From the NCBI RefSeq assembly GCF_022899935.1, contig NZ_JALJCJ010000005.1, positions 496,001 to 560,000 of the forward strand: a stretch of 64,000 bases of DNA, given 5' to 3'. Origin of the DNA: Shinella curvata. Its GTDB lineage: Bacteria; Pseudomonadota; Alphaproteobacteria; Rhizobiales; Rhizobiaceae. A program made the translations under genes and the position numbers. The stretch's first letter is position 1. Each line of letters opens with the position of its first letter. The notes beneath the pieces are model-generated. The model was not told the DNA's origin. It saw only the letters and a program-made list of their open reading frames with translations, and did not search any database. Below are positions 45,837 to 55,450 of the stretch, one piece after another.

Positions 45837-46538
45837 TCAGGCTGCGGCGTCGCCGAGATAAAGCCGGTGCAGATGCGCTGGATCCCTGGCCAACGCTGCG
45901 CAGTCACCGTCATAAACGATCTGACCGCGCCGCAGCACATAGGCACGGTTGCCGATGGCAAGCGCCAAGGCCGCGAACTGCTCCACCAGCACCACGGCGA
46001 TGCCATCATCGGCGAGCTGCCGCACCGCCCGCATCAGGCGGCTGACGATGACGGGTGCGAGGCCCGAGGACATCTCGTCGATGAGGATGACACGCGGCCG
46101 GTTGACGATGGAGCGGGCGATGACGACCATCTGCTGCTCGCCGCCCGACAGCATGCCGGCCTCGACATTCCGGCGCTGCAAAAGCTCCGGAAAGAGGTCA
46201 TAGGCCTCCTTCAGGTCCGCATCGGGATGCAGCGCCACCTTGAGGTTTTCCTCCGTCGTCATGGCCGGGAAGACGGTGCGGCCCTGCTCGACATGGCTCA
46301 GCCCCGTCTTGGCGCGGGCGCCGGGGCGCAGCTTGGCGAGTTCGACCCCGTCGAGATTGATGAAGCCCGAACGGACCGGAATGATGCCGGAGAGGCTTTC
46401 GAGAAAGGTCGTCTTGCCGGCGCCGTTGGAACCGAGCAGCACGCTGATCTCGCCGCCCTTGGCTTCCAGATCCACACCGCGGATGACGGGAATGCCGGAC
46501 CGGTCGACCTGCAACGCACCGATGGAAAACGTGGTCAC
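45837..46538 (-). CDS. livF: Branched-chain-type ABC transporter ATP-binding protein LivF (second system)
   Basis: ATPase of 233 residues, LivF branch. Walker A GSNGAGKTTF, signature LSGGEQQM and Walker B VILIDEMSSGLAP are all standard. It overlaps the LivM-LivG fusion gene by four bases and is the last gene of the second Liv operon. Confidence 0.92.
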   Translation of the reverse strand: MTTFSIGALQVDRSGIPVIRGVDLEAKGGEISVLLGSNGAGKTTFLESLSGIIPVRSGFINLDGVELAKLRPGARAKTGLSHVEQGRTVFPAMTTEENLKVALHPDADLKEAYDLFPELLQRRNVEAGMLSGGEQQMVVIARSIVNRPRVILIDEMSSGLAPVIVSRLMRAVRQLADDGIAVVLVEQFAALALAIGNRAYVLRRGQIVYDGDCAALARDPAHLHRLYLGDAAA

Positions 46539-48247
46539 TCTGCGGCCTCCTCGAATTCGACGCCCATATAGGCCTTCTGCACCACGGGCATGTCCAGCAC
46601 CGCGGCGGGCGCGCCCGCGGCGATCACGCGTCCGAAATCGAACACCGTGATCGCCGTACAGGCCCGCCGCACGAGATCCATGTCGTGCTCGATGAGGAGC
46701 ACGGCACTGCCGAAGGTTTCAGGGATGGCGGCGATGCGCTCGCCCAGTTTCAATGCCTCGTCATAGGACACACCGGCAGCCGGTTCGTCGAGCAGGATGA
46801 CCGGCGCGCGGGAGGCAACGGCACCCGCCACGTCGAGCAGGCGGCGCGTGCCGACATCAACGGTCGAGATCGGCGTTTCCGGGCCGGGGCAGCCGAACCA
46901 GGCGAGCAGGCTTTCCAGCGCGCTTTCGTTGATCGGACCGGCGGCGAGGCGGATATATTCGCCGACACGCAGCTCCGGCGCGATGCGCGTCGTCTGCCAG
47001 GTACGGCGGATGCCGAGCTTGGAACGGGACGTCGCGGAGACGCCTTCGAGCGCCTTGCCGTTGAGCAGGATCGAACCGTCGTAACGATAGAGGAAGCCGG
47101 CAATGGCATCGACCAGCGTTGACTTGCCCGCGCCGTTCGGGCCGACGAGGCCGACGACGGTACCCGCGGGCACCTTGAGGTTGACCTTGTCGAGTGCCGT
47201 GACCGTACCGTAGCGCACGGTGAGGTCACGCACTTCCAGCGCGATGCCGGCGGGATGGCTGGTCTTTTCCGGCAGGCTGCCGGCGGCGGTCGCCGCTTCC
47301 ACCACGCGCTTCGGGCGCAGCTTGCGGGCAAGCCGCATCCACGTTTCAGCGATCGTCTCGCCGGTCGAGAGCGCCTGCACGGCGCCGAGCGCGAATAAGA
47401 CGTTGCCGACATCCTGTGGCAGGTTGAGCCTGCGCAGCAGTTCCGGGAACAGCACGATCATCATGCCGCCCGCAATGGCGCCGAGCGCGAAATGCGCGCC
47501 GGCCATAGTGGCGACGGCAAACAGCGCAAGCGACTGCATCATCGAGAAGTTTTCCGACACCAGCGTACCGAGATAACCGGCCAGCAAGCCGCCGGAAATG
47601 CCGGATATGAAGGCGCTGATGGCGAAGGCGCTGAGCTTTGCGCGCGGAATGCTGATGCCGTTGGCGGCGGCGGCGCGCTCGGAATGGCGCACGGCAAGCC
47701 AGGCGGCACCGAGACGCGAGCGGCTGACGAACTCCAGCACAACGGCGATGACGCCGTAGGTCAGCAGCACGAAGAGGAAATAGCCCTTGTCGCTGTCGAA
47801 GGCCGCCGGGCGGACGACCTGGGTGAAGGTCGTCTGGCCGGGGAAGGTGATGGTGGCGAGCACCGTATCGAAGGCCGCCGCAAAGCCGAGCGTGACGATG
47901 GCGAGGTTGATGCCGCGCAGGCGCAGTGCCGGTAGGCCGATGGCGATGCCGACGGGCACGGCGGCAAGCCCGCCGATCAACATCCAGACGGCGAGCCCGC
48001 CCGGTGCGCCGATCAGGTTCAGATAACCCGTCACCCAGGCGCCGACGCCGGCGAAGGACATCTGGCAGAGCGAGATCATGCCGGTGCGGCCGGTGACGAG
48101 ACCGAGGCTTTGCAGCGCGATGCCGACGATGAAGACGGCGGTGATGAGGAACACCCAGTACTTCGGCAGCAGGAAGAAGATGAGGGCGCCGAGGACGGCG
48201 AGCGACAGGGCCGTGGTGGCGGCGGCGCGGAAACTAGCGTGCTTCAT
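46535..48247 (-). CDS. LivM-LivG fusion: permease and ATP-binding protein in one chain
   Basis: Protein of 570 residues. Residues ~1-310 are a LivM permease with 8-9 hydrophobic helices (TGMISLCQMSFAGVGAWVTG; LRLRGINLAIVTLGFAAAFD). Residues ~335-570 are a LivG ATPase (Walker A GPNGAGKSTLVDA; Walker B VILLDEPAAGVSYDE; LIEHDMDLV). The LSxGQ signature is replaced by VDVGTRRLLDVAG. The link region is VEAATAAGSLPEKTSHPAG. ATG 48247 was chosen over a longer start. It overlaps livH by 14 bases. Confidence 0.93.
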   Translation of the reverse strand: MKHASFRAAATTALSLAVLGALIFFLLPKYWVFLITAVFIVGIALQSLGLVTGRTGMISLCQMSFAGVGAWVTGYLNLIGAPGGLAVWMLIGGLAAVPVGIAIGLPALRLRGINLAIVTLGFAAAFDTVLATITFPGQTTFTQVVRPAAFDSDKGYFLFVLLTYGVIAVVLEFVSRSRLGAAWLAVRHSERAAAANGISIPRAKLSAFAISAFISGISGGLLAGYLGTLVSENFSMMQSLALFAVATMAGAHFALGAIAGGMMIVLFPELLRRLNLPQDVGNVLFALGAVQALSTGETIAETWMRLARKLRPKRVVEAATAAGSLPEKTSHPAGIALEVRDLTVRYGTVTALDKVNLKVPAGTVVGLVGPNGAGKSTLVDAIAGFLYRYDGSILLNGKALEGVSATSRSKLGIRRTWQTTRIAPELRVGEYIRLAAGPINESALESLLAWFGCPGPETPISTVDVGTRRLLDVAGAVASRAPVILLDEPAAGVSYDEALKLGERIAAIPETFGSAVLLIEHDMDLVRRACTAITVFDFGRVIAAGAPAAVLDMPVVQKAYMGVEFEEAAE

Positions 48248-49103
48248 CCCAGCGGGCTCCTCTTTGCGACCAGAGCAGGACGGCAAGAATGACAAGAAAC
48301 GGCACGGCGCCGCGATATTGGCTGACCGGCCCGATGGCGCTGACGCTGCCTTCGAGCAGACCGATCATCACGCCGCCGATCAGGGCCGCACGGAAACTCG
48401 AGAAAGCGCCGATCAGCGCGGCGGCCAGCGCCGGCACGACGAGCAGGCTGAGCGAGGCGAAATCCGGCGAGCGCAGCGGCGCGATGATCATCAGCGCAAA
48501 GGCCGTGACGCCGCCGGTGACGGCCCAGACGCCGAGCGCCAGCAGCCGCACGCGAATGCCGATCAGCTCGGCTGCCATCGGCCGCTGCGAAAGCGCGCGC
48601 AATTGCAGCCCGGTGCGGGTGCGGGCAAGGAACTGTTCGGTCAGAAGGGTGAAGGCGACGGAGAGCACGAGCGTCGTGACCGCGGCCCAGGTCACTTCCA
48701 CGCCGGCAAGCCGGAAGGCGGAACCGGGAATGATCTCGGGGAAATAATGCGGATGCTGGCCGCCGGTGAGGCGCAGGCCCACCGCGATGATGCCGACGAG
48801 CAGCGCCGCCGTCACGGCCGCCTTGGTCGAGGCATTGCTGCCGGCAAACCACGTGGTCATAACGAGGCCGATCGCCAGGCCGGCAAGCGCGCCGGCCGCA
48901 ACGCCGAAAAGCACGGCCAGCAGCAGCGGCATGCCCAGCTCGAACAGCGCGACCATGGCGAAAGTGCCTGCGGCGCCGATGGCCGCACCGGTGAAATTCA
49001 CCACGGCGACGAGCCGGTAAGTGAAGATGGCGCAGACGCCAAGGATGGCGTAGGCCCCGCCGGCCGATAGTCCGGCAACGGCGGCAGTGAACAATGAATC
49101 CAT
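48234..49103 (-). CDS. livH: Branched-chain-type ABC transporter permease LivH (second system)
   Basis: Membrane protein of 289 residues with 8 hydrophobic helices. LivH landmarks are GLSAGGAYAILGVCAIFTYR and LRALSQRPMAAELIGIRVRL. It overlaps the fusion gene and lies 196 bases downstream of the binding-protein gene, with a large palindrome between. Confidence 0.91.
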   Translation of the reverse strand: MDSLFTAAVAGLSAGGAYAILGVCAIFTYRLVAVVNFTGAAIGAAGTFAMVALFELGMPLLLAVLFGVAAGALAGLAIGLVMTTWFAGSNASTKAAVTAALLVGIIAVGLRLTGGQHPHYFPEIIPGSAFRLAGVEVTWAAVTTLVLSVAFTLLTEQFLARTRTGLQLRALSQRPMAAELIGIRVRLLALGVWAVTGGVTAFALMIIAPLRSPDFASLSLLVVPALAAALIGAFSSFRAALIGGVMIGLLEGSVSAIGPVSQYRGAVPFLVILAVLLWSQRGARWDEAR

Positions 49104-49236
49104 TCCGGAACTCCGGGTCGATGCGCGCGGCGCACCGCGTCAGTCACTCATGGTCTCCGGTCCCACGCATGGGATCCGTCCGTTATCATGCGGGAGCCAT
49201 TTCAGACCTCGCGGTAGAGACGAGATGGCTCTCCAG

Positions 49237-49264
49237 CCCCCTTCTCCCCATGGGGAGAAGGGGG
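49237..49264. repeat. Perfect 28-base palindrome between binding-protein and livH genes
   Basis: The arms CCCCTTCTCCCCAT and its mirror meet at 49250/49251 with no mismatch. C-rich arms with flanking GGGAGGTGGCAACGG resemble a dispersed intergenic repeat that I recall as common in Rhizobiaceae genomes. It lies within the 196-base non-coding gap and may act as the hairpin that separates binding-protein from permease expression. Confidence 0.75.
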
Positions 49265-49299
49265 GAGGTGGCAACGGCTTGCCCTCTCCCCTCAGCACC

Positions 49300-50472
49300 T
49301 CACTCAGCCGCAGGCAAAACGAACCAATCCTTGGTCTTCACCGTCCACTTGCCGTCGACGAGCTGCATGATCTTGGTGGCCTGCATGGGCGAATGGGCTT
49401 TCGCATCACCGAAGGAATAGGCGTTGCCGGCGATCGGATAGGTCAGTTCCTTGCCTTCCTTGAGCGCCGCCGTCACCGTTTCGCGGGTGACTTCGCCTTC
49501 GATGCCGGAAATCGTGTCGATCAGGACCTTTGCCGCCATATAGCCGCCCTGCGAGAAGGCGGTCTTGGCGAGACCCGCCGTCTCCATGGTCTTGGCCCAG
49601 TCGGCATTGGCTTCGGTCGCTTCCGTATAGGGCTCCCATTCGGTGCCGACATAGATCGGCTGCTTGCTGTCGGCGAGCGCCTTGGAGACGCCTTCCGTGT
49701 AGCCGGGAGCCAGGAACAGCCAGTTGATGCCGGTGATCTTCTGGGCATCGGCCGTCTTGATCCACTGCACGACGCCCGGCTCGACCTGGTTGGTCAGCAC
49801 CGCGTCACAGCCGGCATCGCGCGCCTTGACGAGATAGGGCGTCAGATCGCCCTGCAGCGGCAGCGTCATGTCGCTGAGCGTGATCGTGTTGCCGCTGATC
49901 TTCTCCCAGCGCGCGACGGCCGCGGCATAGGCTTCCTGCGTACCGCCGATGATCGAGAAGAAGGTGCAGAGTTTCTTCGCGCCGAGATCCTTCGTGGCAT
50001 AGTCGAGCACGGCGGTGGTCAGCGTGTAGGGGCCGACATTGACGGGTGCGACGCTCGGCGCGTTGAAGCACAGTGGATCGACGCCGACGCCCTGCACGGC
50101 GAGCACGTCGTTGCGGTCATAGGTCGCCGCGTTGACAGCACAGTCGAGCAGGCTCGCACCGCCGGCCAGCGCCACGACGCCCTTGTTGTCGATGAGGTCG
50201 CGCGCCGCCTGGGCAGCGACCTGCGGGTCGCCCTTGTCGTCGGCGATGGTGAACTCGATCTTGCAGCCGTTGATGCCGCCGGCATCGTTGAGTTGCTGGA
50301 AGACGGCCTGGGTGGCGCGCGGCGCGTCGGAGAAGTCAACGACACCGGTCACGGTAGAGACGGCGCCGATCTGGATCGGACCGTTTTCGCAGGTCGGCGC
50401 GGCCTTGGCCGAGACAGTGGCGGCCAGGAGGATCGCCGCAGAGGCGAGGAGGAGATTACGGGTCTTGGTCAT
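49300..50472 (-). CDS. Periplasmic binding protein of the second Liv-type transporter
   Basis: Type I periplasmic binding protein of 390 residues with a signal peptide (MTKTRNLLLASAAILLAATV, cleavage after SAKA). The mature opening APTCENGPIQIGAVSTVTGV and DFSDAPRATQAVFQQLNDAG is related to the protein at 40368, so the two transporters are paralogous. Cysteines are again frequent. It follows the amidohydrolase gene by 33 bases, suggesting an amide or similar ligand; this is inference. Confidence 0.88.
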   Translation of the reverse strand: MTKTRNLLLASAAILLAATVSAKAAPTCENGPIQIGAVSTVTGVVDFSDAPRATQAVFQQLNDAGGINGCKIEFTIADDKGDPQVAAQAARDLIDNKGVVALAGGASLLDCAVNAATYDRNDVLAVQGVGVDPLCFNAPSVAPVNVGPYTLTTAVLDYATKDLGAKKLCTFFSIIGGTQEAYAAAVARWEKISGNTITLSDMTLPLQGDLTPYLVKARDAGCDAVLTNQVEPGVVQWIKTADAQKITGINWLFLAPGYTEGVSKALADSKQPIYVGTEWEPYTEATEANADWAKTMETAGLAKTAFSQGGYMAAKVLIDTISGIEGEVTRETVTAALKEGKELTYPIAGNAYSFGDAKAHSPMQATKIMQLVDGKWTVKTKDWFVLPAAE

Positions 50473-50505
50473 GCTGCTCCCTTTCTTGTTGTTGTCGACA
50501 AAGGC

Positions 50506-52164
50506 CTAGCGCTGGTAGACGGCGCGGCCTTCGAAATAGGTGGTGAGGACCTTGGTGGCGGCGATGCGCTTGGCCTCGATATCGAAGAGGTTCTGGTCAA
50601 GCACGATGATATCCGCCGACTTGCCGGGCTCGATGGAGCCGGTCTCCTCGCCAAGGCCCATGGCGATGGCGGAGTTCAACGTGAAGATGCGGATGGCCGT
50701 GGCAACATCGATCGCCTGTTCGGGCCAGAGCGAAACGCCGGGGAAGGCACCGGACGGGTTCTGGCGCGTCACCATGCCCTCGATGCCGTTCAGCGGATCG
50801 GGGATCGGAATGACCGGCCAGTCGGAACCGCCGGCCAGCAGCGCACCGGTCTTGTGGAGATCGGCGATCGGCCAGAAGCGGGTTGCGCGCTCTTCGCCCA
50901 TCGCTTCCTTGTGACCTTCGAGGAAGGTCGTCGGATACCAGATCATCGGGCAGAGATCGGCCACCACATTCAGCGATGCGAAACGCACGATATCCGCGGG
51001 CAGGACATAGCTGGCATGGGCGATGTGGTGCAGGACCTTGGTCGGGCCGTTGAAGTGGCGCACGGCCTCGACCGCATCGAGCATTTCGGTGACGGCATAG
51101 TCGCCGGCGCAATGGATCTTCAGGCCCATGCCGAGCTTTTCCGACTTGTCGATATATTTGACGAGATCGGGATAGCTGACCAGAACCTCGCCGCGATAGC
51201 CATGCGGATGCGCGGCATCGTCGATATAGGCGTCATGGAAGGCGCCGGTGCGGGCACCCGGCACGCCGTCGAGGAAGATCTTCGTGTAGTTGGGATGGAC
51301 ATGCCGGGAGCGATAGTCGTCACGCAGCGCCAGCAGTTCGTCGCCGGAAAGCCCGAACATGAAGGACGGCTCGATCAGCGGCAGCGAGGTCACGGCCCAG
51401 GCCGTCAGATCGCCCTTGTCATCGAGGCCCTTCAGCGCCTTGAGGATGGAGAGAACCGAGGCAGCATCCTGGAAGGCGGTGACGCCATAGGAATTGACGA
51501 TCTCGACGGCACGGGCGACGGCGGCCTCGCCCATATCCTCGGTAAAATGATCAGCGGCGACACGCTCGACGATACCGGCGGCGGATTCGATGAGAAGGCC
51601 CGTCAGCCTGCCGGTCACCGGATCGCGGCCGAAGGCGCCGGCCGGTGGGTCGGGCTGGTTGTCGGAAATGCCGGAAAGGCGCATCGCCTCGCTGTTGACC
51701 CAGCGGTTGTGCATGGTCTCGTCGCGCAGCAGCACGGGATGGCCGTGGCTGGCGGCATCGAGTTTCGCAAGCGCCGCTTCCGAGTTGAGCGCGCTGATCA
51801 TGTCGGCGCCCCACTGGTTGGCGACGATCCACTGGCCAGGGGCGGCGGCCTCCGCCTGCGCCGTCACATGGGCACAGATCGCATCCACCGACGCACCGGC
51901 GGCGATCTGCGTTTCGAAGAGATCGGCCTGCCCGCCCATCATGATGTGATTGTGAATATCGACGAAGCCCGGCATCGCCATGCGGCCGGCCAGATCGACG
52001 ACCTCGGTCGCCGCGCCGCGATAGGCGTCGATCTCGGCGGCGCTGCCGACGGCAAGGATGCGTCCGCCGGCAATGGCGACGGCTTCCGCCCAGGAATTGG
52101 CGGCGTCGACCGTATAGATACGGCCACTGGTGAGGATGAGGTCAGCGTGCGACGTCCCAGTCAT
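50506..52164 (-). CDS. YtcJ-type amidohydrolase
   Basis: Amidohydrolase_3 protein of 552 residues. The metal site reads PGFVDIHNHIMMGG (HxH); later metal ligands are in KIHCAGDYAV, LHHIAHASY, and GGSDWPVIPIPDPL (Asp). Similar proteins include N-substituted formamide deformylase (NfdA) and YtcJ. It is the first gene of the operon with the second Liv transporter, so it may hydrolyse the imported amide. There is no signal peptide, so it acts in the cytoplasm. The paired operator lies directly upstream. Confidence 0.88.
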   Translation of the reverse strand: MTGTSHADLILTSGRIYTVDAANSWAEAVAIAGGRILAVGSAAEIDAYRGAATEVVDLAGRMAMPGFVDIHNHIMMGGQADLFETQIAAGASVDAICAHVTAQAEAAAPGQWIVANQWGADMISALNSEAALAKLDAASHGHPVLLRDETMHNRWVNSEAMRLSGISDNQPDPPAGAFGRDPVTGRLTGLLIESAAGIVERVAADHFTEDMGEAAVARAVEIVNSYGVTAFQDAASVLSILKALKGLDDKGDLTAWAVTSLPLIEPSFMFGLSGDELLALRDDYRSRHVHPNYTKIFLDGVPGARTGAFHDAYIDDAAHPHGYRGEVLVSYPDLVKYIDKSEKLGMGLKIHCAGDYAVTEMLDAVEAVRHFNGPTKVLHHIAHASYVLPADIVRFASLNVVADLCPMIWYPTTFLEGHKEAMGEERATRFWPIADLHKTGALLAGGSDWPVIPIPDPLNGIEGMVTRQNPSGAFPGVSLWPEQAIDVATAIRIFTLNSAIAMGLGEETGSIEPGKSADIIVLDQNLFDIEAKRIAATKVLTTYFEGRAVYQR

Positions 52165-52183
52165 GATAGCGATGTTCCCTTGT

Positions 52184-52262
52184 GGTTCATTATTTGAACC
52201 TACTATTCAATATGAGAGTGCCGCAGTCGGGGGCGGCTGTCAACATAGTTCACACGTTAAAT
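52184..52262. promoter_or_regulatory. Paired operator module upstream of the amidohydrolase/Liv operon
   Basis: Site 1 is the perfect inverted repeat GGTTCATTATTTGAACC (52184-52200), starting 20 bases before the ATG. Site 2 is AGTTCACACGTTAAAT (52247-52262). The centres are 62.5 bp apart, as in the module at 55451. A promoter for the minus strand should lie between them. Confidence 0.8.
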
Positions 52263-52375
52263 ACATTGACCGGATGGACAAGGATTTCCCTGCGCGACGC
52301 AGAAGCCCCGAAACAGAAACCGCCGCAGATGCGTTCGGCATCGCGGCGATCTTGACGCACTGTCGGTACGGTCGT

Positions 52376-53854
52376 TTAGAGCTGGATCCAGGCCGTCTTC
52401 AGGTCGAGATATTTTTCCAGCGCATGCAGCGACTTGTCATGCCCGTTGCCGGACTGGCGCACACCACCGAGCGGCACCGTGTTGTCCGCTCCGCCATAGG
52501 TGTTCACATGCACGACACCCGCGCGGATGCCGCGCACCATGCGGTGCGCCCGCGAAAGGTTGGATGTCCAGACGGCGGAGGCGAGGCCGTAATCGGTGCC
52601 GTTGGCGATCGCGAGCGCCTCCTCCTCGGTGTCGAAAGGAATAATCGAGAGGATCGGGCCGAACACTTCTTCGCGAGCCAGCGTCATGCCCGGTGTGACG
52701 TCGAAGACCGTCGGCTCCATGTAGAAACCACCCGTATCCGTAAGGATACGCTTACCTCCAGTGCGCAGCTTCGCGCCCTCGACCAGCGCCTGCTCGGCAA
52801 AACCGAGATCCTTGCGCAACTGCATCTCGTTGGAGATCGCGCCAGCCTCGGTGGACAGCAGAAGGGGGTCGCCGACCTTCATGGAGGCGGCAATTCCCGC
52901 TACCTTGGCGGAAAAGTCGTCGACGATCGAGCGCTCGACCAGCAGGCGCGAACCGGCGACACAGACCTGACCGGAATTGCGGAAAATGCCGTAGGCCGAG
53001 GTCTTCGCCGCCTTGTCGAGATCGGGCGCGTCGGCAAAGACGACATTCGGCGATTTGCCGCCGAGCTCGAGATAGACGCGCTTCAGGTTGGAGCGGGCGG
53101 AATATTCCAGGAGACGCCGCCCGACCGGGCCGGAGCCGGTGAAGACGAGCACATCGATATCCGGATGCAGCCCCATCGCCTCGCCCGTGACGGCACCGCG
53201 GCCGGTCACGACGTTGAGCACACCTTCGGGAAGGCCGGCCTCGGCACAGAGTTCGGCAAGCCTCAACAGCGATAACGACGCCACCTCCGCCGGCTTCAGC
53301 ACCACGGAATTGCCGGCGGCGAGCGCCGGAGCGATCTTCCAGGCGCCGATCATCAGCGGGAAATTCCACGGCACGATGGCGCCGACGACGCCGACCGGCT
53401 CGCGATGCACCAAGCCGAGAATATCGCCCGCCGTCGGGGCGATCTCGCCATAGACCTTGTCGATCGCCTCGGCATAATAGCGGAAACTGCCGGCCGCGCT
53501 GCCGGGCTCGGCCTTCAGCGCCATCGCGATTTCCGTGCCATTGTCGCGCACGCCCAGCACGGCGAGTTCCAGCGCATGCTTTTCGATCAGCTCGGCGATC
53601 TTGAGCAGCACCCGCTTGCGTTCGGCCGGTGCGGCTTTCGCCCAGCGGCCCCTTTCGAAAGCGGCACGCGCTGCCTTCACCGCGCGGTCGACATCGACAG
53701 GGCCGGCATCGGCGATGGTCGTCAGCCGACGCCCGTCGATAGGCGAGATGACATCCAGTGCCGCCCCTTCGGCGGGCTCCCGCCAGTTGCCGTCGATAAA
53801 CAGCCCCTGCGGGGCGATGGCGCGGTTGCGGAGCGCTTCGATCTTTTCCTGCAT
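52376..53854 (-). CDS. Aldehyde dehydrogenase (PuuC-like)
   Basis: Protein of 492 residues. Catalytic Cys298 is in FRNSGQVCVAGSRLLV and base Glu263 in YLELGGKSPN. The cofactor loop is VPWNFPLMIGAWK. The C-terminal VNTYGGADNTVPLGGVRQSG is typical of the gamma-glutamyl-aminobutyraldehyde/betaine-aldehyde branch. ATG 53854 with GAGGG upstream was chosen. It follows the APC permease gene by 47 bases, so the two are likely co-transcribed. An amine-derived aldehyde is the plausible substrate. Confidence 0.9.
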   Translation of the reverse strand: MQEKIEALRNRAIAPQGLFIDGNWREPAEGAALDVISPIDGRRLTTIADAGPVDVDRAVKAARAAFERGRWAKAAPAERKRVLLKIAELIEKHALELAVLGVRDNGTEIAMALKAEPGSAAGSFRYYAEAIDKVYGEIAPTAGDILGLVHREPVGVVGAIVPWNFPLMIGAWKIAPALAAGNSVVLKPAEVASLSLLRLAELCAEAGLPEGVLNVVTGRGAVTGEAMGLHPDIDVLVFTGSGPVGRRLLEYSARSNLKRVYLELGGKSPNVVFADAPDLDKAAKTSAYGIFRNSGQVCVAGSRLLVERSIVDDFSAKVAGIAASMKVGDPLLLSTEAGAISNEMQLRKDLGFAEQALVEGAKLRTGGKRILTDTGGFYMEPTVFDVTPGMTLAREEVFGPILSIIPFDTEEEALAIANGTDYGLASAVWTSNLSRAHRMVRGIRAGVVHVNTYGGADNTVPLGGVRQSGNGHDKSLHALEKYLDLKTAWIQL

Positions 53855-53901
53855 GACATTCCCTCGCAAGAACGGGTGGCGCCGAAGCGCCACCCCACTT
53901 T

Positions 53902-55353
53902 TCAGACTTCGCGGCCGACGCCAAGCCGCGCAAAGGCAGCCGCGTCGCCGGACTTCAGGCGCAGCGCGCAGACGAGGCCGATGGCCGCGGCAATCAACAC
54001 GAGACCGGGCAGGAACACGGCAAGCGGCCCCTCCGCGCCGGCCAGCGCGCCAAAATTGGTGGCAATATAGAACACCAGCGCGGCAAGGATCAGCCCCGTC
54101 AAAACCGGCAGCACGACTGTCGCCAGCTTGTTGCCTTCAAGGCCGGGATTGCGGCTGAAGAAGACAACAATGGAGAAGGCCGTCAATGCCATCAGCAGAA
54201 TGATCGCCAGCGTGCCGACATTCGTCAGCCAGGAGAACAGCGCCAGCACCGGATCCAGCCCCGTGAAGGCGAAGAGCGCGACCACGACGACGGCGATCAC
54301 CGTCTGCACGACCGAACCGGCATGCGGGCTCTGGAACACTGGATGGGTGACGCCGAGCGCCCTGGGCAGCAGACCCTCACGACCGGCGACATACATGTAG
54401 CGGGCAACGCCGTTGTGGAAGGCGACGACGCCGGCAAACAGGCTGGTGATGAAGAGGATGCCCATGATGGTGGTGATACCATTGCCGACATAGCGGTCCG
54501 CCAGACCGAAGAGGAAGGTCGTCGGATCGGCAAGACCCTGGATTTCCGGCACGAGCTTGTCGACGCCGGCACCGTTGACCATCAGCCAGGAGGTCAGCAT
54601 GTAGAAGAGGCCGATTATCAGAACCGAGATATAGGTGGCGCGCGGCACGGTCTTTTCCGGCTCGCGGGCTTCTTCCGAATAGATGGTCGTGGCTTCGAAA
54701 CCGATGAAGGCGGCAAAGCAGAACAGGATGCCGATGGCCGGCGTGCCGCTCATGAAGGCCGACGGCGTGAAGGGTACGGCGGACAGGCCGCTGTCGCCGC
54801 CCTTGACGAAGATCGCCGCGTCGATGACCAGCACCACGAGATATTCCAGCACGACCAGCACGGCGAGAACGCGGGCGGAAAAATCGACCCGGCGATAACC
54901 GAAGACCGCGACGAGCGCGATGCCGATATAGGTCCAGACCCACCAGGGCAGGTCAATGCCGTAACCGGCGAAGAACCCGGCGGTCGCGGCACCGAACAGG
55001 CCGAGAACGCCGATCTGCATGGCATTATAGGCGAGAATGGCGATCAGCGCCGCCGCACCGCCGGCAAGGCCGCCAAGACCCTGTGCCGTGTAGGCGTAGA
55101 AGGCGCCGGCATTGCTGATGTGGCGGGCCATCGCGACATAGCCGACGGCAAACAGCAGCAGCACAGCCGTCACGAAGGCGAAGGTCAGCGGAATGCCCGC
55201 ACCGTTGCCGAGCATCATCGACAGCGGCACGCCGCCGGCGACAGCCGTCAGCGGCGCTGCGGCCGAGACGACGAGAAAGGTGACGGCCCCGACACCAAGG
55301 CTGTTCTTGCGCAGTTGGTTCGTGCCGCCGGGCGACACGGTTTCATTGCTCAT
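53902..55353 (-). CDS. APC-superfamily amino acid/amine permease
   Basis: Membrane protein of 483 residues with 12 predicted helices. The family opening is SLGVGAVTFLVVSAAAPLTA, followed by GAFYAYTAQGLGGLAGGAAA and FIGFEATTIYSEEAREPEKT. Similar permeases carry amino acids, polyamines or aromatic amines. It is divergent from an IclR regulator, with the paired operator between, and precedes an aldehyde dehydrogenase gene. The ligand is not defined. Confidence 0.92.
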   Translation of the reverse strand: MSNETVSPGGTNQLRKNSLGVGAVTFLVVSAAAPLTAVAGGVPLSMMLGNGAGIPLTFAFVTAVLLLFAVGYVAMARHISNAGAFYAYTAQGLGGLAGGAAALIAILAYNAMQIGVLGLFGAATAGFFAGYGIDLPWWVWTYIGIALVAVFGYRRVDFSARVLAVLVVLEYLVVLVIDAAIFVKGGDSGLSAVPFTPSAFMSGTPAIGILFCFAAFIGFEATTIYSEEAREPEKTVPRATYISVLIIGLFYMLTSWLMVNGAGVDKLVPEIQGLADPTTFLFGLADRYVGNGITTIMGILFITSLFAGVVAFHNGVARYMYVAGREGLLPRALGVTHPVFQSPHAGSVVQTVIAVVVVALFAFTGLDPVLALFSWLTNVGTLAIILLMALTAFSIVVFFSRNPGLEGNKLATVVLPVLTGLILAALVFYIATNFGALAGAEGPLAVFLPGLVLIAAAIGLVCALRLKSGDAAAFARLGVGREV

Positions 55354-55450
55354 GATCTTGCTCCCATCCTGACGGCTCGCTCCACACGGCTGCCGCCTCC
55401 ATTGCCGTGCGCAAGGCGTCCGGCGGTTCCCACTCGAAGATTTGCATTGC

